Origin: Gammaproteobacteria bacterium
GTDB lineage: Bacteria > Pseudomonadota > Gammaproteobacteria > Xanthomonadales > Xanthomonadaceae
DNA length: 64,000 nt
Assembly (NCBI GenBank): GCA_025352045.1
Contig: JANXUD010000058.1
Location: 39,246 to 103,245 of the forward strand
Reading direction: 5' to 3'
The position numbers and the translations under genes are program-made. The notes under the pieces were generated by a model. The model was not told the DNA's origin. It saw nothing but the letters and a program-made list of their open reading frames with translations, and did not search any database. Positions 1 to 8,932 of the stretch are shown here, in pieces. Positions within the stretch are counted from its first letter, which is position 1, and each line of letters starts with the position of its first letter.

Positions 1-174
1 CACAGCATCTCCACCGCGATCATGGGCGTGGGCTTCGCGAAGAATCCCAACGCGCTCAAGTGGACCGTGATCGAGCGCATCGTCTGGGCCTGGCTGCTGA
101 CCATCCCCGCCGCCGGCGGCATCGCCTGGGTGCTGGTGACCCTGCTGAAGTCCTACGGCCTCGCCGGCCTCTAG
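1..174 (+). CDS. Inorganic phosphate transporter (PiT family), C-terminal end only
   Basis: The reading frame is open from the first base and ends at TAG 172-174, so only the last 57 residues of the protein are present. The segment starts HSISTAIMGVG and contains one hydrophobic helix followed by a short GLAGL tail. This matches the end of PiT/PHO-4 phosphate permeases, in which a conserved SxxxGxG stretch precedes the last transmembrane helix. The protein would take up phosphate (or metal-phosphate) across the inner membrane. The family call rests on a short piece and is moderately sure. The 5' part lies outside the window. Confidence 0.65.
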   Translation, partial: HSISTAIMGVGFAKNPNALKWTVIERIVWAWLLTIPAAGGIAWVLVTLLKSYGLAGL

Positions 175-182
175 GGTTGCCA

Positions 183-203
183 GCTGTAGCCTGCCGCTAC
201 AGC
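183..203. terminator. Stem-loop between convergent genes
   Basis: GCTGTAGC (183-190) and GCTACAGC (196-203) form a perfect 8-bp stem with a 5-base loop. It lies just after the phosphate transporter stop and overlaps the stop codon (197-199) of the convergent gene. There is no real T-run, so termination strength is uncertain. Confidence 0.4.
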
Positions 204-604
204 AAATCGCCGCCGGCGCTGAGGTTGCGCTCCAGGTGGTCGCCGGTGCCGCCGATCTCCAGGATCAGGCGGTCCACTTCGCCGGGGGTGAGCGATTCGT
301 ACGGGCGGTTCTCGCACAACTGAAGGTAGGGCACGCCGTCGAGCTCGCCCGCGGCCATGTAGCCGACCCGGCTCTGCCAGTTGAAGGCGAGCATCTTCCT
401 CGCATCCAGGCCGGTCATCGGCGCGACCACGGTGCTGACGCGCAGGTACTTGAGGCCGTCGTCGTCCTCGATCTCGGCCAGGAAGATGCTCTGGTGGCGC
501 CGGCCCTGGTCGAGCGAGAGTTCCACGCAGACCATGTATGGCTCGCGCGCGGTGATCTTGTGCTCGCTGTTGATGGCGCTGCGGATCTGTTCGAAGTTCT
601 GCAT
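197..604 (-). CDS. Conserved hypothetical protein, 135 aa
   Basis: A soluble 135-residue protein with no signal peptide or membrane segment. It is acidic, mixed alpha/beta in character, and contains the runs VCVELSLDQGRRHQSIFL and GYMAAGELDGVPYLQLCENRPY. The fold style recalls small type III secretion chaperone-like or YbjN-like proteins, but no diagnostic motif supports that. An AAGGA site lies 5 bases before the ATG, so this start is well supported. It is divergent from the alkyltransferase-like gene (37 bases between starts) and convergent with the phosphate transporter. Function unknown. Confidence 0.75.
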   Translation of the reverse strand: MQNFEQIRSAINSEHKITAREPYMVCVELSLDQGRRHQSIFLAEIEDDDGLKYLRVSTVVAPMTGLDARKMLAFNWQSRVGYMAAGELDGVPYLQLCENRPYESLTPGEVDRLILEIGGTGDHLERNLSAGGDLL

Positions 605-641
605 GGGAATCCTTCCTCTACGTGGCGTATCCTAAACCGGC

Positions 642-986
642 ATGCCCGGAAAGTCTGCCGCCGACCGCATCATGGACGCCATCCGCGCGGTGCCGCCGGG
701 GCAGGTCGCCGGGTATGGCGAGATCGCGCGCCGCGCCGGCTTGCCTGGCCGCGCCCGCCTGGTCGCCAGGCTGGTGGCGGGCAACGATGACCCGGCGCTG
801 CCCTGGCATCGCGTGATGCGCTCGGACGGGCGCATTGCATTCCCGCCGGACCACCCGCATTACGCAGAGCAGTCGCAGCGGCTGCTTGCGGAAGGCGTGG
901 ACGTGAAGGCTGGCCGCGTGCGCGGGCAGCGCGCGGCGGCGACACTCGATGAACTGCTCTGGGCACCCAAAGGACGACGCGCTTGA
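642..986 (+). CDS. Alkyltransferase-like protein (ATL, MGMT family)
   Basis: 114 residues matching the DNA-binding C-terminal domain of O6-methylguanine-DNA methyltransferase. The active-site PCHRV of true alkyltransferases is PWHRV here (residues 54-58). The Cys-to-Trp change is the mark of ATL proteins such as E. coli YbaZ/Atl and yeast Atl1. These bind and flip O6-alkylguanine without repairing it and hand the lesion to nucleotide excision repair. The motif GQVAGYGEIARRAGLPGRAR is typical of the recognition-helix region. The stop codon overlaps the TTG start of the rhomboid gene (TTGA, 983-986), so the two are translationally coupled. A TATCCT hexamer at 628-633 lies 8 bases before the start. 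Confidence 0.9.
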   Translation: MPGKSAADRIMDAIRAVPPGQVAGYGEIARRAGLPGRARLVARLVAGNDDPALPWHRVMRSDGRIAFPPDHPHYAEQSQRLLAEGVDVKAGRVRGQRAAATLDELLWAPKGRRA

Positions 987-1645
987 ACCCGATTCCGCCG
1001 GTCACCAAATACCTGTTGTGGGCGCTCGTGATCGCCTTCGGCCTGCAATCCATGCAGGAGGAGGCGGCACTGCGCTACTTCGCGCTGTGGCCACTGGGCG
1101 ACTTCCCCGATGGCGCAGGCGGATCACTCGGCTTCCAGCCCTGGCAGTTGCTGACCTACGCCCTGTTGCATGGCAATTTCATGCACCTGTTCCTCAACGG
1201 CATCGGACTGTTCCAGTTCGGACCGCGCATCGAGTACGCGCTCGGGCAGAAGCGCTTCCTGATCTTCGTGCTGGTCTGCACGATCGGCGCGGGCCTGTGC
1301 CAGCTCGTCGTTACGACGCTGATGACCCGGTCCGGCGCCCAAGCCTATCCGACCCTGGGGGCATCGGGCTTCATCTACGGCATCCTGCTGGCCTATGGCG
1401 CGCTGTTCCCGAAGGACCGCATCATGCTGATGCTGCCGCCGGTGGAGATGTCGGCGCGCACCATGGTGATCGCCTTCGGCGCGCTCGAGTTGTTCACCGG
1501 AATCACGGGGACCATGGGCGGCGTGGCCCACTTCGCGCATCTGGGCGGCATGCTGTTTGGCTGGGTGTTGCTGCGCTACTGGCGCGGGCAGCCGCCGTTC
1601 ACCAAGCGCAAGCCGCCGCCGCCGAGGCTGCGCAGCGTCAACTGA
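983..1645 (+). CDS. Rhomboid family intramembrane serine protease
   Basis: 220 residues with six hydrophobic helices, the usual bacterial rhomboid core. Catalytic Ser129 sits in GASG (TLGASGFIYG) and His186 in the last helix (AHFAHLGGM). HGNFMHLFLNG carries the conserved His/Asn of the oxyanion region. The tail is basic and proline-rich (KPPPPRLR). The enzyme cuts transmembrane substrates within the inner membrane; its target cannot be told. The start is TTG at 983, inside the TTGA overlap with the alkyltransferase-like gene; no better start lies close by. Pairing with a DNA-damage-recognition protein has no obvious functional logic. Confidence 0.9.
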   Translation: MNPIPPVTKYLLWALVIAFGLQSMQEEAALRYFALWPLGDFPDGAGGSLGFQPWQLLTYALLHGNFMHLFLNGIGLFQFGPRIEYALGQKRFLIFVLVCTIGAGLCQLVVTTLMTRSGAQAYPTLGASGFIYGILLAYGALFPKDRIMLMLPPVEMSARTMVIAFGALELFTGITGTMGGVAHFAHLGGMLFGWVLLRYWRGQPPFTKRKPPPPRLRSVN

Positions 1646-1687
1646 GCGTCTGCGCAGGGAGGCGCGCCGCCCGGGTGGCGGCTGGGC

Positions 1688-4547
1688 TCAGCGACGCAGC
1701 GACAGGAAGTCGGCGCTCGTGACCAGGCGCAGCGAATCCAGCCGCGGCCGGGCCAGGGGCAGCAGCGTGCGCAGCGCCTCGCGCTCGTCGCGCAGCAGCG
1801 CGATTTCCTCGGGGCGGACCGAAGGATTCACCTGCGCCAGCGCTTCGATGCGCAGCACCTCGGCGCCGAGCAGCGCCTCCGCGGCGGCCAGGGCCTCGGC
1901 CGCCAGGCGCGCGCACTGCTCCATGCCCTCGGCATGCGCGCGCTCCAGCATCGGCGGCACCAGCGCCGCCAGCACCTTGCGCATCGGGGAGATGTCGTAC
2001 TGGCGGTCGCCCGCGCGCACTGCGGCGCGTTCGTTGGGCGCAAAGCCCGGCCGCACCTGCAACCGCGTGTCCACGGCCACCGTCACCGGCAGCGGCGGCA
2101 GGAAGCGCTCGACGTTCAGGGCTGCCGGCGCGATGCATTCGAGCACGTAGACCGCCTCCAGGATCGCGCTGCGCGGTGGCAGGCTGTCGTCCACGAGGTA
2201 GGCGGCATTGCCGGTCTCGCCCGAGGCCAGCATTTCCTGCGCCGACAACAGCATCGGATGGTCGGCGCGCAGGTAGAGCAGGTCGTCGCGGGCCAGCGCG
2301 GTGGCACGATCGAAGGTGGCGGTGCGCGGGCCGCCCTTGAGTTCCTCGAAGCCTTCCACCGTCAGGTATTCCGGATCGAGCAGCCACAGTTGCGGGCCCA
2401 GCGGCTCGCCATGGATGCCGAAGGCCTCGAGCAGGCGCAGCGGATAGTCCTCGTGCGCCTGGTCGGCGTCATCGGCGGCCAGCCCGGCCTGCAGCGCTTC
2501 GCCGCCGCCGCGGCGACTGCCCAGTTCCAGCAGGCGGTCGCGGCCGCGGGCGATGGTGTCGGCGAGTTCGTCCACCGCGGCGGCGCTGCGCGCGATCATG
2601 TCCGACAGTTGCGGCTCGCGTTCTTCGCCATCCATGGCGGCGAGCTGCAGCAATTCCGCCCCGAAGCGGCGCAGCAGCTCGCGGCCGTCCGGCACCACCT
2701 GGTCGAAGGCGCGCAGGCCCTCGTGCATCCAGCGCAGCAGCACTTCCTGCGGACTGCCGGCCACCGCCGACAGGTGCAGGTGCACGTCGCCGCGCTGGCC
2801 GATGCGGTCGAGCCGGCCGATCCGTTGCTCCAGCATGTCCGGGTGGAACGGCAGGTCCCAGAACACCAGGTGCTGGGCGAACTGGAAGTTGCGGCCCTCG
2901 GCGCCGATCTCCGAGGCGATCAGCAGGCGTGCGCCCTCCGGATCGGCGAAGTAGGCCGCATTGCGATCGCGCTGCAGCAGGTTCATGTCCTCGTGGAAAC
3001 GCGCCACGGCGATGCCGCTGCGCAGGCGCAGGGCCTCTTCCAGCGCCTGCACCTTGGCGCGGCTGCGGCACAGCACGAGTGCCTTTGCTGGCGCGATGGA
3101 CTCAAGTGTCGCCAGCAGCCAGTCGATGCGCGGGTCGTGCTTGTAGTCGTGCTCGGGCTCGTCGCGCAGGTCGCCCAGGTCGTGATCGAATTCGGCGCGC
3201 AGCAGGCCGTGCAGGCGCGGTTCCTCGCCGCCGGCCAGGGTCTGCAGGTGCGCGACGCGGCGCGGGAAGCCACCGACCGCGGCGCGGCGGTTGCGGACCA
3301 TGACGCGGCCGGTGCCATGGCGATCCACCAGGTCGGCGAGCAGTGCATCGCGTGCTTGGCCATCGCCGCCGGCGATCGCTGCAAGGCGCGCGGCCAGCTG
3401 GTCACCTTCCTCCGGGAATAGCGGCGCGAGTGTCTCCATGTCGCCCTGGGTCAGCGCTTCGCTCGCCAGCAGGCGCTCGGCCAGCGCCGACAGTTGCAGG
3501 TAGCGCGATTGCTCTGCGATGAAGGCCGGCAGGTCGCTGTAGCGGGAGGGATCGAGCAGGCGCAGGCGGGCGAAGTGGCCGCCCAGGCCGAGTTGCTCCG
3601 GCGTCGCCGTCAGAAGCAGCAGGGCCGGCGTCGTCGCCGCGAGCGATTCGACCAGCGTATAGCCCTCGCTCTGCGACTCGGGGCTCCAGACCAGGTGGTG
3701 CGCTTCGTCCACCAGCAGCAAGTCCCAGCCGGCGTCCAGCGCCTGCGCCGCGCGCTTTTCGTGGCTGGCCAGCCAGTCCACCGAGGCGACCACCAGTTGC
3801 TCGTCCTCGAAGGGATTGCGCGCGACCGCGGCGCCGTCGTCGTCGTTGAGCTCGAGCGACTCGCAGCGTTCCTCGTCGTAGATCGCGAACACCAGGTTGA
3901 ACCGGCGCAGCAGTTCCACGAACCACTGGTTGACCAGGCTCTCCGGCACCAGGATCAACACCCGGCGCGCGCGCCCGCTGGCGATCAGCTGCGCGGTCAC
4001 CAGGCAGGCCTCGATGGTCTTGCCCAGGCCTACTTCGTCGGCCAGCAGCAGGCGCGGCACGCGGCGCTCGGCGGCGATCGCCGCCACCCGCAACTGGTGC
4101 GGGATCAGGTCGATGCGCGCACCCATGGCGCCCCAGCCCGGATGGGCGCGCGCGCGCGCGGCGTTCGAGCATTTCGCGCCGCAGTTCGAATCGATCGTTG
4201 CGATCCAGCCGGCCCGCGAGCAGGCGCGCATCGGCCTGCGAGACCGGTTGTTCGGCATCGAGTTCGCCCTCGGCGAAGACCTGGCCGCCGCCGCAGGTGT
4301 AGCGGATCAGGCCCTCGTCCACGTCCGATTGCTCGACCAGGCGCGGGACGCCATCCACCTGCACCCGGTCGCCGGGCCGGAACGCGGCGCGCAGCAGCGG
4401 CGCGCTGCCGATCGCGTAATTCCGAAGCATGCCGGACCCGGTGAAGACGATCTGCACCTGGCGTCCGGCCAGCCGCAGTACCGTCCCCAACCCCAGCTCG
4501 GGTTCGGCGCTGCTGAACCAGCGTTGCCCTGGTCGAAATTCGAGCAT
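1688..4547 (-). pseudogene. rapA: RNA polymerase-associated helicase RapA (HepA), frameshifted
   Basis: RapA is a Swi2/Snf2 ATPase that recycles RNA polymerase. The N-terminal part (MLEFRPGQRWFSS..., ATG 4547-4545, AAGGA 6 bases upstream) reads in one frame until about 4160; the rest reads in another. The second frame carries Walker A (LADEVGLGKTIEA), a DEAH box (LLVDEAHHLVW), helicase motifs near HLVFWDLPFHP and the RapA C-terminal domain. The break lies in a (GC)7 tract at 4146-4160. Removing one GC unit joins the frames as ERRARAHPGWG, giving a protein of about 950 residues, the usual RapA length. This is either replication slippage in the organism or a sequencing error in the repeat. A shorter product (ATG 4258) would lack the N-terminal Tudor-like domains. 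Confidence 0.85.
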
Positions 4548-4642
4548 TGATCGTCCTTGCAAGGGGACGAGGATTCTACCGCCCCGGCCCGGGTGGCGGC
4601 CGCGCGGTGGCGGTGATAACCGCAAGGTTCAGCTGGCGTTGG

Positions 4643-4672
4643 AAAAAAGAACGGCCCGCGCGAGCGGGCCGT
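4643..4672 (-). terminator. Rho-independent terminator of the M13 peptidase gene
   Basis: ACGGCCCGC (4651-4659) and GCGGGCCGT (4664-4672) form a perfect 9-bp stem with a 4-base loop. Read on the minus strand, the stem is followed by T-C and then six T (4648-4643). It lies 25 bases after the stop of the M13 peptidase gene. Confidence 0.85.
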
Positions 4673-4696
4673 CCGGGTCTTGCATGTGGCTGTCGC

Positions 4697-6832
4697 TTAC
4701 CAGATGGCGACCTTCTTGTCGCCGGCGCGGACCATGGCATCGCCGGCCTTGCAGCTGAAGGCCTGGGCGAATGCGTCCATGTTCGACGGCGCACCGTTGG
4801 CGCGGAACGCTTCCGGCGCATGCGGGTTGGTGTTGAGCATCACCGCCATCGCTTCCGGGCGACGCTGGCCGCGCCAGATGGTGGCGAAGTTCAGGAAGAA
4901 GCGCTGGTCCTGGGTGAAGCCGTCGATCTCGCCGATGCGCTTGTTGGCCAGGTCCTTGTGCAGTGCGTCGAGGGCGATGTTGATGCCGCCCAGGTCGCCG
5001 ATGTTCTCGCCCAGGGTCAGCTGGCCCTTCACGTGCTTGCCATTGACCGTGTAGTCGTCGAACTGCTTGACCAGCACCGCGGTGCGCGCGTTGAACTGCT
5101 TGCGGTCGACGTCGGTCCACCAGTTGGCGTTGTTGCCGAGCTTGTCGAACTGGCTGCCCTGGTCGTCGAAGCCGTGCATGATCTCGTGGCCGATTACGGC
5201 GCCGATGCCGCCGTAGTTGAGCGCCGGGTCCGCCTTCGGGTCGAAGAAGGGCGGCTGCAGGATCGCCGCCGGGAACACGACCTCGTTCTTGAGCGGGTTG
5301 TAATAGGCGTTGACCGTCTGCGGGCTCATGCCCCATTCCTGGCGATCGACCGGCTTGCCGATCTTGGCCATGCGGAAGGCATTCTCGAAGGCATTGGCGG
5401 TCATGACGTTGGCGTAGTAGCTGGCCTTGCCGTCCACGGACAGGCCGGCGAAGTCGCGCCACTTGTCCGGGTAACCGATCTTCGGGTCGAAGGTCTCGAG
5501 CTTCTCGAGCGCCTTGGCCTTGGTCTCCGGGCTCATCCAAGCCAGGTTCTGCAGGCGATCCTTGAGTGCGAGGCGCAGGTTGCCGACCAGTTGCTGCATG
5601 GCGGCCTTGGACTCCTCCGGGAACACCTGCTTGACGTAGATCTGGCCCAGGGCCTCGCCCATGGTGCCGTTGATCGTGCCGAGCACGCGCTTCCAGCGCG
5701 GACGCTGCTGCGGCTGGCCGCTGAGGGTCTTTCCGTAGAAGCCGAAGCTCTCGTCGCTGGCGGCATCGGACAGGTAGGGCGCGGCGTCATTGAGCACGTG
5801 GTAGCGCAGGTAACTCTGCCAGGCAGTGACCGGAACCTCGGTCAGCATCTTGTCGAACTCGGCGAAGAACTTGGGCTGGCTCAGCGAGAAGCCGTCCACG
5901 CCGCCGACCTTCTCGGCTGCCAGGAACTTGGTCCAGTCGAAATGCGGCGTGGCCTTGTTGGCCTCCTCGATGCTCACCCAGTGGTACTGGTTGGCCGGAT
6001 CGCGGCCCTCGATCGGGGTCAGCGAGGCCGTCGCGAGGCGCGTTTCGAAGGCCAGCACGTCGGCCGCCTGGGTCTTGGCCGCGGCGGCATCCACGCCGCC
6101 GAGCACCAGCATGCGCTCGACATGGGCGAGGAAGGCGTCGCGGATCTCCTTGTACTGCGGCTCGAGGTAATAGGCGCGCTCGGGCAGGGACAGGCCGCCT
6201 TCGTTGGCGTAGCCGGTGGACTTGCTGGCGTCCTTGAAGTCTTCGGCGGAACCGAAGCCGAACACCTGGTTGTCACCGTGCGCGAAGCTGTCGTTGAGGT
6301 AGTTGACGATGCCGGCGGTGTCGGCGATGGCCGCCACCTTGTCCAGCGTCGCCTTGACCGGCGCGATGCCGTCGGCGTTCACCTTCGCTTCGTCCATGCC
6401 GACGCGATAGAAATCGCCCAGCTTCTGTTCGTTGCTGCCGGCGGCGAAACCGCCCTTGCCGGCGGCTTCGACGATCTGCTTCTGCACTTCCAGCGAGCGG
6501 TCGCCCAGCATGTTGAAGTTGCCCCAGCTGGTCTTGTCGGCCGGGATCGGGTTGGCGGCCAGCCACTTGCCGTTGACGTGCGCGTTGAGGTCGTTGCAGA
6601 TCGGCGTGTTGGCGTCGAGGTCGGTGGGGTCGAAGTGCGGCAGGGCCGTCAGCTTGGATGCATCGATGGTGATCGCGGGCGCGGCGGCGGGTGCAGGCGT
6701 CGCCACGGCGGCCGTGGCGGCGTCATCGTGCTTCTTGCAGGCGGCCAGCGCGCCGGCGATGGCGAGCGCCAGGCCGATTTGTTTCAGGCTGATTAGATTC
6801 AGGCCAGATTGCTTGAGGTGGGTCAGGTTCAC
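4697..6832 (-). CDS. M13 family zinc metallopeptidase (PepO/neprilysin-like), lipoprotein
   Basis: 711 residues from GTG 6832, chosen because GGAG lies 6 bases upstream and a lipoprotein signal follows (GALAAC, Cys32); a longer frame upstream looks non-coding. The zinc site HEIMH begins at residue 549 (VIGHEIMHGFDDQG) and the third ligand is in GENIGDLGG, the M13 ENxxD element. NAYY and the long helical N-terminal domain also fit. M13 enzymes cleave small peptides of up to about 40 residues in a closed chamber. Here it would be anchored to a membrane facing the periplasm. It is transcribed alone and ends at a strong terminator. Confidence 0.93.
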   Translation of the reverse strand: MNLTHLKQSGLNLISLKQIGLALAIAGALAACKKHDDAATAAVATPAPAAAPAITIDASKLTALPHFDPTDLDANTPICNDLNAHVNGKWLAANPIPADKTSWGNFNMLGDRSLEVQKQIVEAAGKGGFAAGSNEQKLGDFYRVGMDEAKVNADGIAPVKATLDKVAAIADTAGIVNYLNDSFAHGDNQVFGFGSAEDFKDASKSTGYANEGGLSLPERAYYLEPQYKEIRDAFLAHVERMLVLGGVDAAAAKTQAADVLAFETRLATASLTPIEGRDPANQYHWVSIEEANKATPHFDWTKFLAAEKVGGVDGFSLSQPKFFAEFDKMLTEVPVTAWQSYLRYHVLNDAAPYLSDAASDESFGFYGKTLSGQPQQRPRWKRVLGTINGTMGEALGQIYVKQVFPEESKAAMQQLVGNLRLALKDRLQNLAWMSPETKAKALEKLETFDPKIGYPDKWRDFAGLSVDGKASYYANVMTANAFENAFRMAKIGKPVDRQEWGMSPQTVNAYYNPLKNEVVFPAAILQPPFFDPKADPALNYGGIGAVIGHEIMHGFDDQGSQFDKLGNNANWWTDVDRKQFNARTAVLVKQFDDYTVNGKHVKGQLTLGENIGDLGGINIALDALHKDLANKRIGEIDGFTQDQRFFLNFATIWRGQRRPEAMAVMLNTNPHAPEAFRANGAPSNMDAFAQAFSCKAGDAMVRAGDKKVAIW

Positions 6833-7017
6833 GTGCGGCTCCGGGCCCCGCGGGGCAGATGGTCGTTCAGGGGAACTGCCCGATGAGGAAACACAGGCAG
6901 GCGCGCGAGCGTACGGCATCGGGGCGACCCGCGGGGATAGGCCGATGGTCATGGATGGGCGCCGTGGGCCCGGGCTGGAGCTAGACTCTTGGCCGGACGA
7001 CCCGCACGAGCCCCGCC

Positions 7018-7626
7018 ATGCCTAGCCTGACCCTGTCTCGACTGCCCGGAATGCTCCCGATCATCGCCCTGCTGCTGGCGGCCGCCTGCTCGCGCAGCCC
7101 CGACGCGGCAGCGGCGGTGGACCAGGCAGCGGCGCCCGGCGCCGCGACGCAAGCGACCACCGCCGCGACGCAAGCGCCCGCCGCTTCGCCGCAGGCCGCG
7201 ACCGCCCCGGAATCCCATCTCCTGGACGATCCGACCGCCCCAACTGCCCCGGCGATGGATCCCCTCCCGGCGCCGGCCGCCGCGAGCGCGCCCACCGTCG
7301 GCTCGATCCTGGCGCCGGGCCGGCCGCGCAAACCCCTGGTCCGCCCCGCGTCGGCGCCTAATCGCCCGGCGTTCATTCCCATAGGCAGCGACATTCCCGA
7401 CGGGCCGGTCGCTGCCCCCGATGCCCCGCGCCAGGCCTGCGCCCAGCCCCGGCCGACTGCCTGCAACCTGGATTACAAACCGGTCTGCGCCGATGTCGAT
7501 ACCGGTGTCCGCTGCATCGCCGCGCCCTGTCCTTCGAGCGAACGCAAGACCTTCGGCAGTTCCTGCAAGGCCTGCCGCGATACAAAGGTCACGGCCTTCG
7601 TGAGCGGCACCTGTCCGAAGCAGTGA
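7018..7626 (+). CDS. Lipoprotein with eight-cysteine Kazal-like domain (copy 1)
   Basis: 202 residues: lipoprotein signal (LLAAAC, Cys24), a long Ala/Pro-rich linker (about residues 28-138), then a C-terminal cysteine-rich domain. The domain holds CNLDYKPVCA, which resembles the C-x6-Y-x3-C core of Kazal serine protease inhibitors, and ends GTCPKQ. It has eight cysteines spaced 7-7-8-4-11-2-12, not the six of classical Kazal domains; the extra pair is in the CIAAPC insert. The next gene encodes the same domain with identical spacing. Likely a surface or periplasmic inhibitor or binding module; the Kazal assignment is inferred from motif likeness. Confidence 0.75.
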   Translation: MPSLTLSRLPGMLPIIALLLAAACSRSPDAAAAVDQAAAPGAATQATTAATQAPAASPQAATAPESHLLDDPTAPTAPAMDPLPAPAAASAPTVGSILAPGRPRKPLVRPASAPNRPAFIPIGSDIPDGPVAAPDAPRQACAQPRPTACNLDYKPVCADVDTGVRCIAAPCPSSERKTFGSSCKACRDTKVTAFVSGTCPKQ

Positions 7627-7688
7627 GTCGGCATGCTTGCCGCGAGGCGCGCGGCTACACTGCGGCCAGACCCGCACGGAGCGCGACC

Positions 7689-8084
7689 ATGAATCGATTC
7701 CTGTCCCAGCGGCCTGGCATCGCCCGCGCGCGCGCCCTGGCACTTGCGTGCGGCCTTGCCCTGCTTTCGTCCTGCGCACGGACGCCTGTCGCGGACGCGC
7801 CGGCGCCGGTCGCCGAGGCACCCGCGCCGGTCGTCGCAGCGCCTGCGCCTGTTGCAACCCCCGCCCCGGCGCCGGCCCCGGTCGCCGATACCGCCTGCAC
7901 CGGGCCGCGGACCAAGATGTGCACGAGGGACTACAACCCGGTCTGCGCGACGCGCGACACGGGCATCCGCTGCATCACCGCCCCGTGCCCGTCCAGCGAA
8001 CGCAAGACCTTCAGCAGTGCCTGCTCGGCTTGCCTGGACCCGCACGTGTCCGGCTGGACCCCGGGCGCCTGCCCCGGGGGCTGA
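7689..8084 (+). CDS. Lipoprotein with eight-cysteine Kazal-like domain (copy 2)
   Basis: 131 residues from ATG 7689, which has GGAG just upstream. A signal ends at LLSSC (Cys29), followed by a short repetitive linker of PAPV units (about residues 36-64), then the cysteine-rich domain. CTRDYNPVCA and PCPSSERKTF are nearly the same as in copy 1. All eight cysteines keep the spacing 7-7-8-4-11-2-12. The linker is much shorter than in copy 1 and has diverged freely, so the duplication is old and the domain is under selection. It lies 62 bases after copy 1 and probably shares its transcript. Confidence 0.75.
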   Translation: MNRFLSQRPGIARARALALACGLALLSSCARTPVADAPAPVAEAPAPVVAAPAPVATPAPAPAPVADTACTGPRTKMCTRDYNPVCATRDTGIRCITAPCPSSERKTFSSACSACLDPHVSGWTPGACPGG

Positions 8085-8215
8085 GGGCGCGGCGCCCCGT
8101 GCTACCGTTTCTCCGCAGGCCCAAGGACTTCCTCACGCATGACGCCCCGCCCCCAGGCCAACGCGACCGCTCGCACTGTTGCGTTCGTCGATCCAGCACC
8201 GCGTAGGTCCTGCTG

Positions 8216-8866
8216 ATGCGCGTGCTGCTGGCCCGTCACGGCGAAACGCCGTGGAACGCCGAAGGCCGCTACCAGGGACAGCGCGACATCCCGCTGTCGC
8301 CGGTCGGCGAGGCGCAGGCGCGGGCACTCGGTGAGCGCCTGCGCAAGGTCGAGGTGATGCGCGCGGTGGCTTCGCCGCTGTCGCGGGCCAGGCGCACCGC
8401 CGAGCTCGCGCTCGGCGCGGACCGCGCAGCCATGCTGGCCTTCGACCCGGATTTGCAGGAAATCGCCCACGGCGATTGGGAGGGCCTGCTCGCCAGCGAA
8501 ATTGCAATCGGCCACCCGGAACTGCTGCGCGCCTGGCGCGAATCGCCGGAAAGCGTGCTGATGCCGGGCGAGGGCGGCGAATCCCTGCAGCACGTGCTCG
8601 ATCGCGCGTGGCCCGCGTTCGAACGGGCCTGTGCCGGGCTCGGGCCGCAGGACCTGCTGCTGGTGGTCGCGCACGACGCGGTCAACCGGGTGTTGCTGTG
8701 CCGGATCCTCGGCCTGCCTCTGGCACGCCTGTGGAGCTTCCGGCAGGCGCCGACCACGCTCAACCTGCTCGAGGGCGATGCCCCCGGCACGCTGGAACTG
8801 GTGCGCCTGAACGACTGCCAGCACCACACCGCGCTGTTCGGCGAGGCCGTGCACCGGGCGCTGTGA
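8216..8866 (+). CDS. Histidine phosphatase family protein (phosphoglycerate mutase-like)
   Basis: 216 residues. The catalytic RHGE motif is at residues 7-10 (LLARHGETPWN) and the second histidine is in VVAHDAVNRVLL. SPLSRARRTAE is the usual phosphate-pocket element. Members include alpha-ribazole phosphatase (CobC), GpmB-like and broad-range phosphatases; no cobalamin genes lie nearby to favour CobC. Cytoplasmic. The start overlaps the stop of a possible 25-codon upstream reading frame (TGATG, 8214-8218). folC follows 66 bases later on the same strand. Confidence 0.85.
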   Translation: MRVLLARHGETPWNAEGRYQGQRDIPLSPVGEAQARALGERLRKVEVMRAVASPLSRARRTAELALGADRAAMLAFDPDLQEIAHGDWEGLLASEIAIGHPELLRAWRESPESVLMPGEGGESLQHVLDRAWPAFERACAGLGPQDLLLVVAHDAVNRVLLCRILGLPLARLWSFRQAPTTLNLLEGDAPGTLELVRLNDCQHHTALFGEAVHRAL

Positions 8867-8932
8867 TCGTGGCCGGGGTTGGACCCGCGGGCGACCGCCG
8901 GGCAAACGCGCGCGCCGCGTCATAATTGGCGC

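Noticed and set aside
4547..6796. Long plus-strand frame opposite the M13 peptidase gene
   Set aside because: It is antisense to a gene with full catalytic motifs, and its translation has no recognisable domain.
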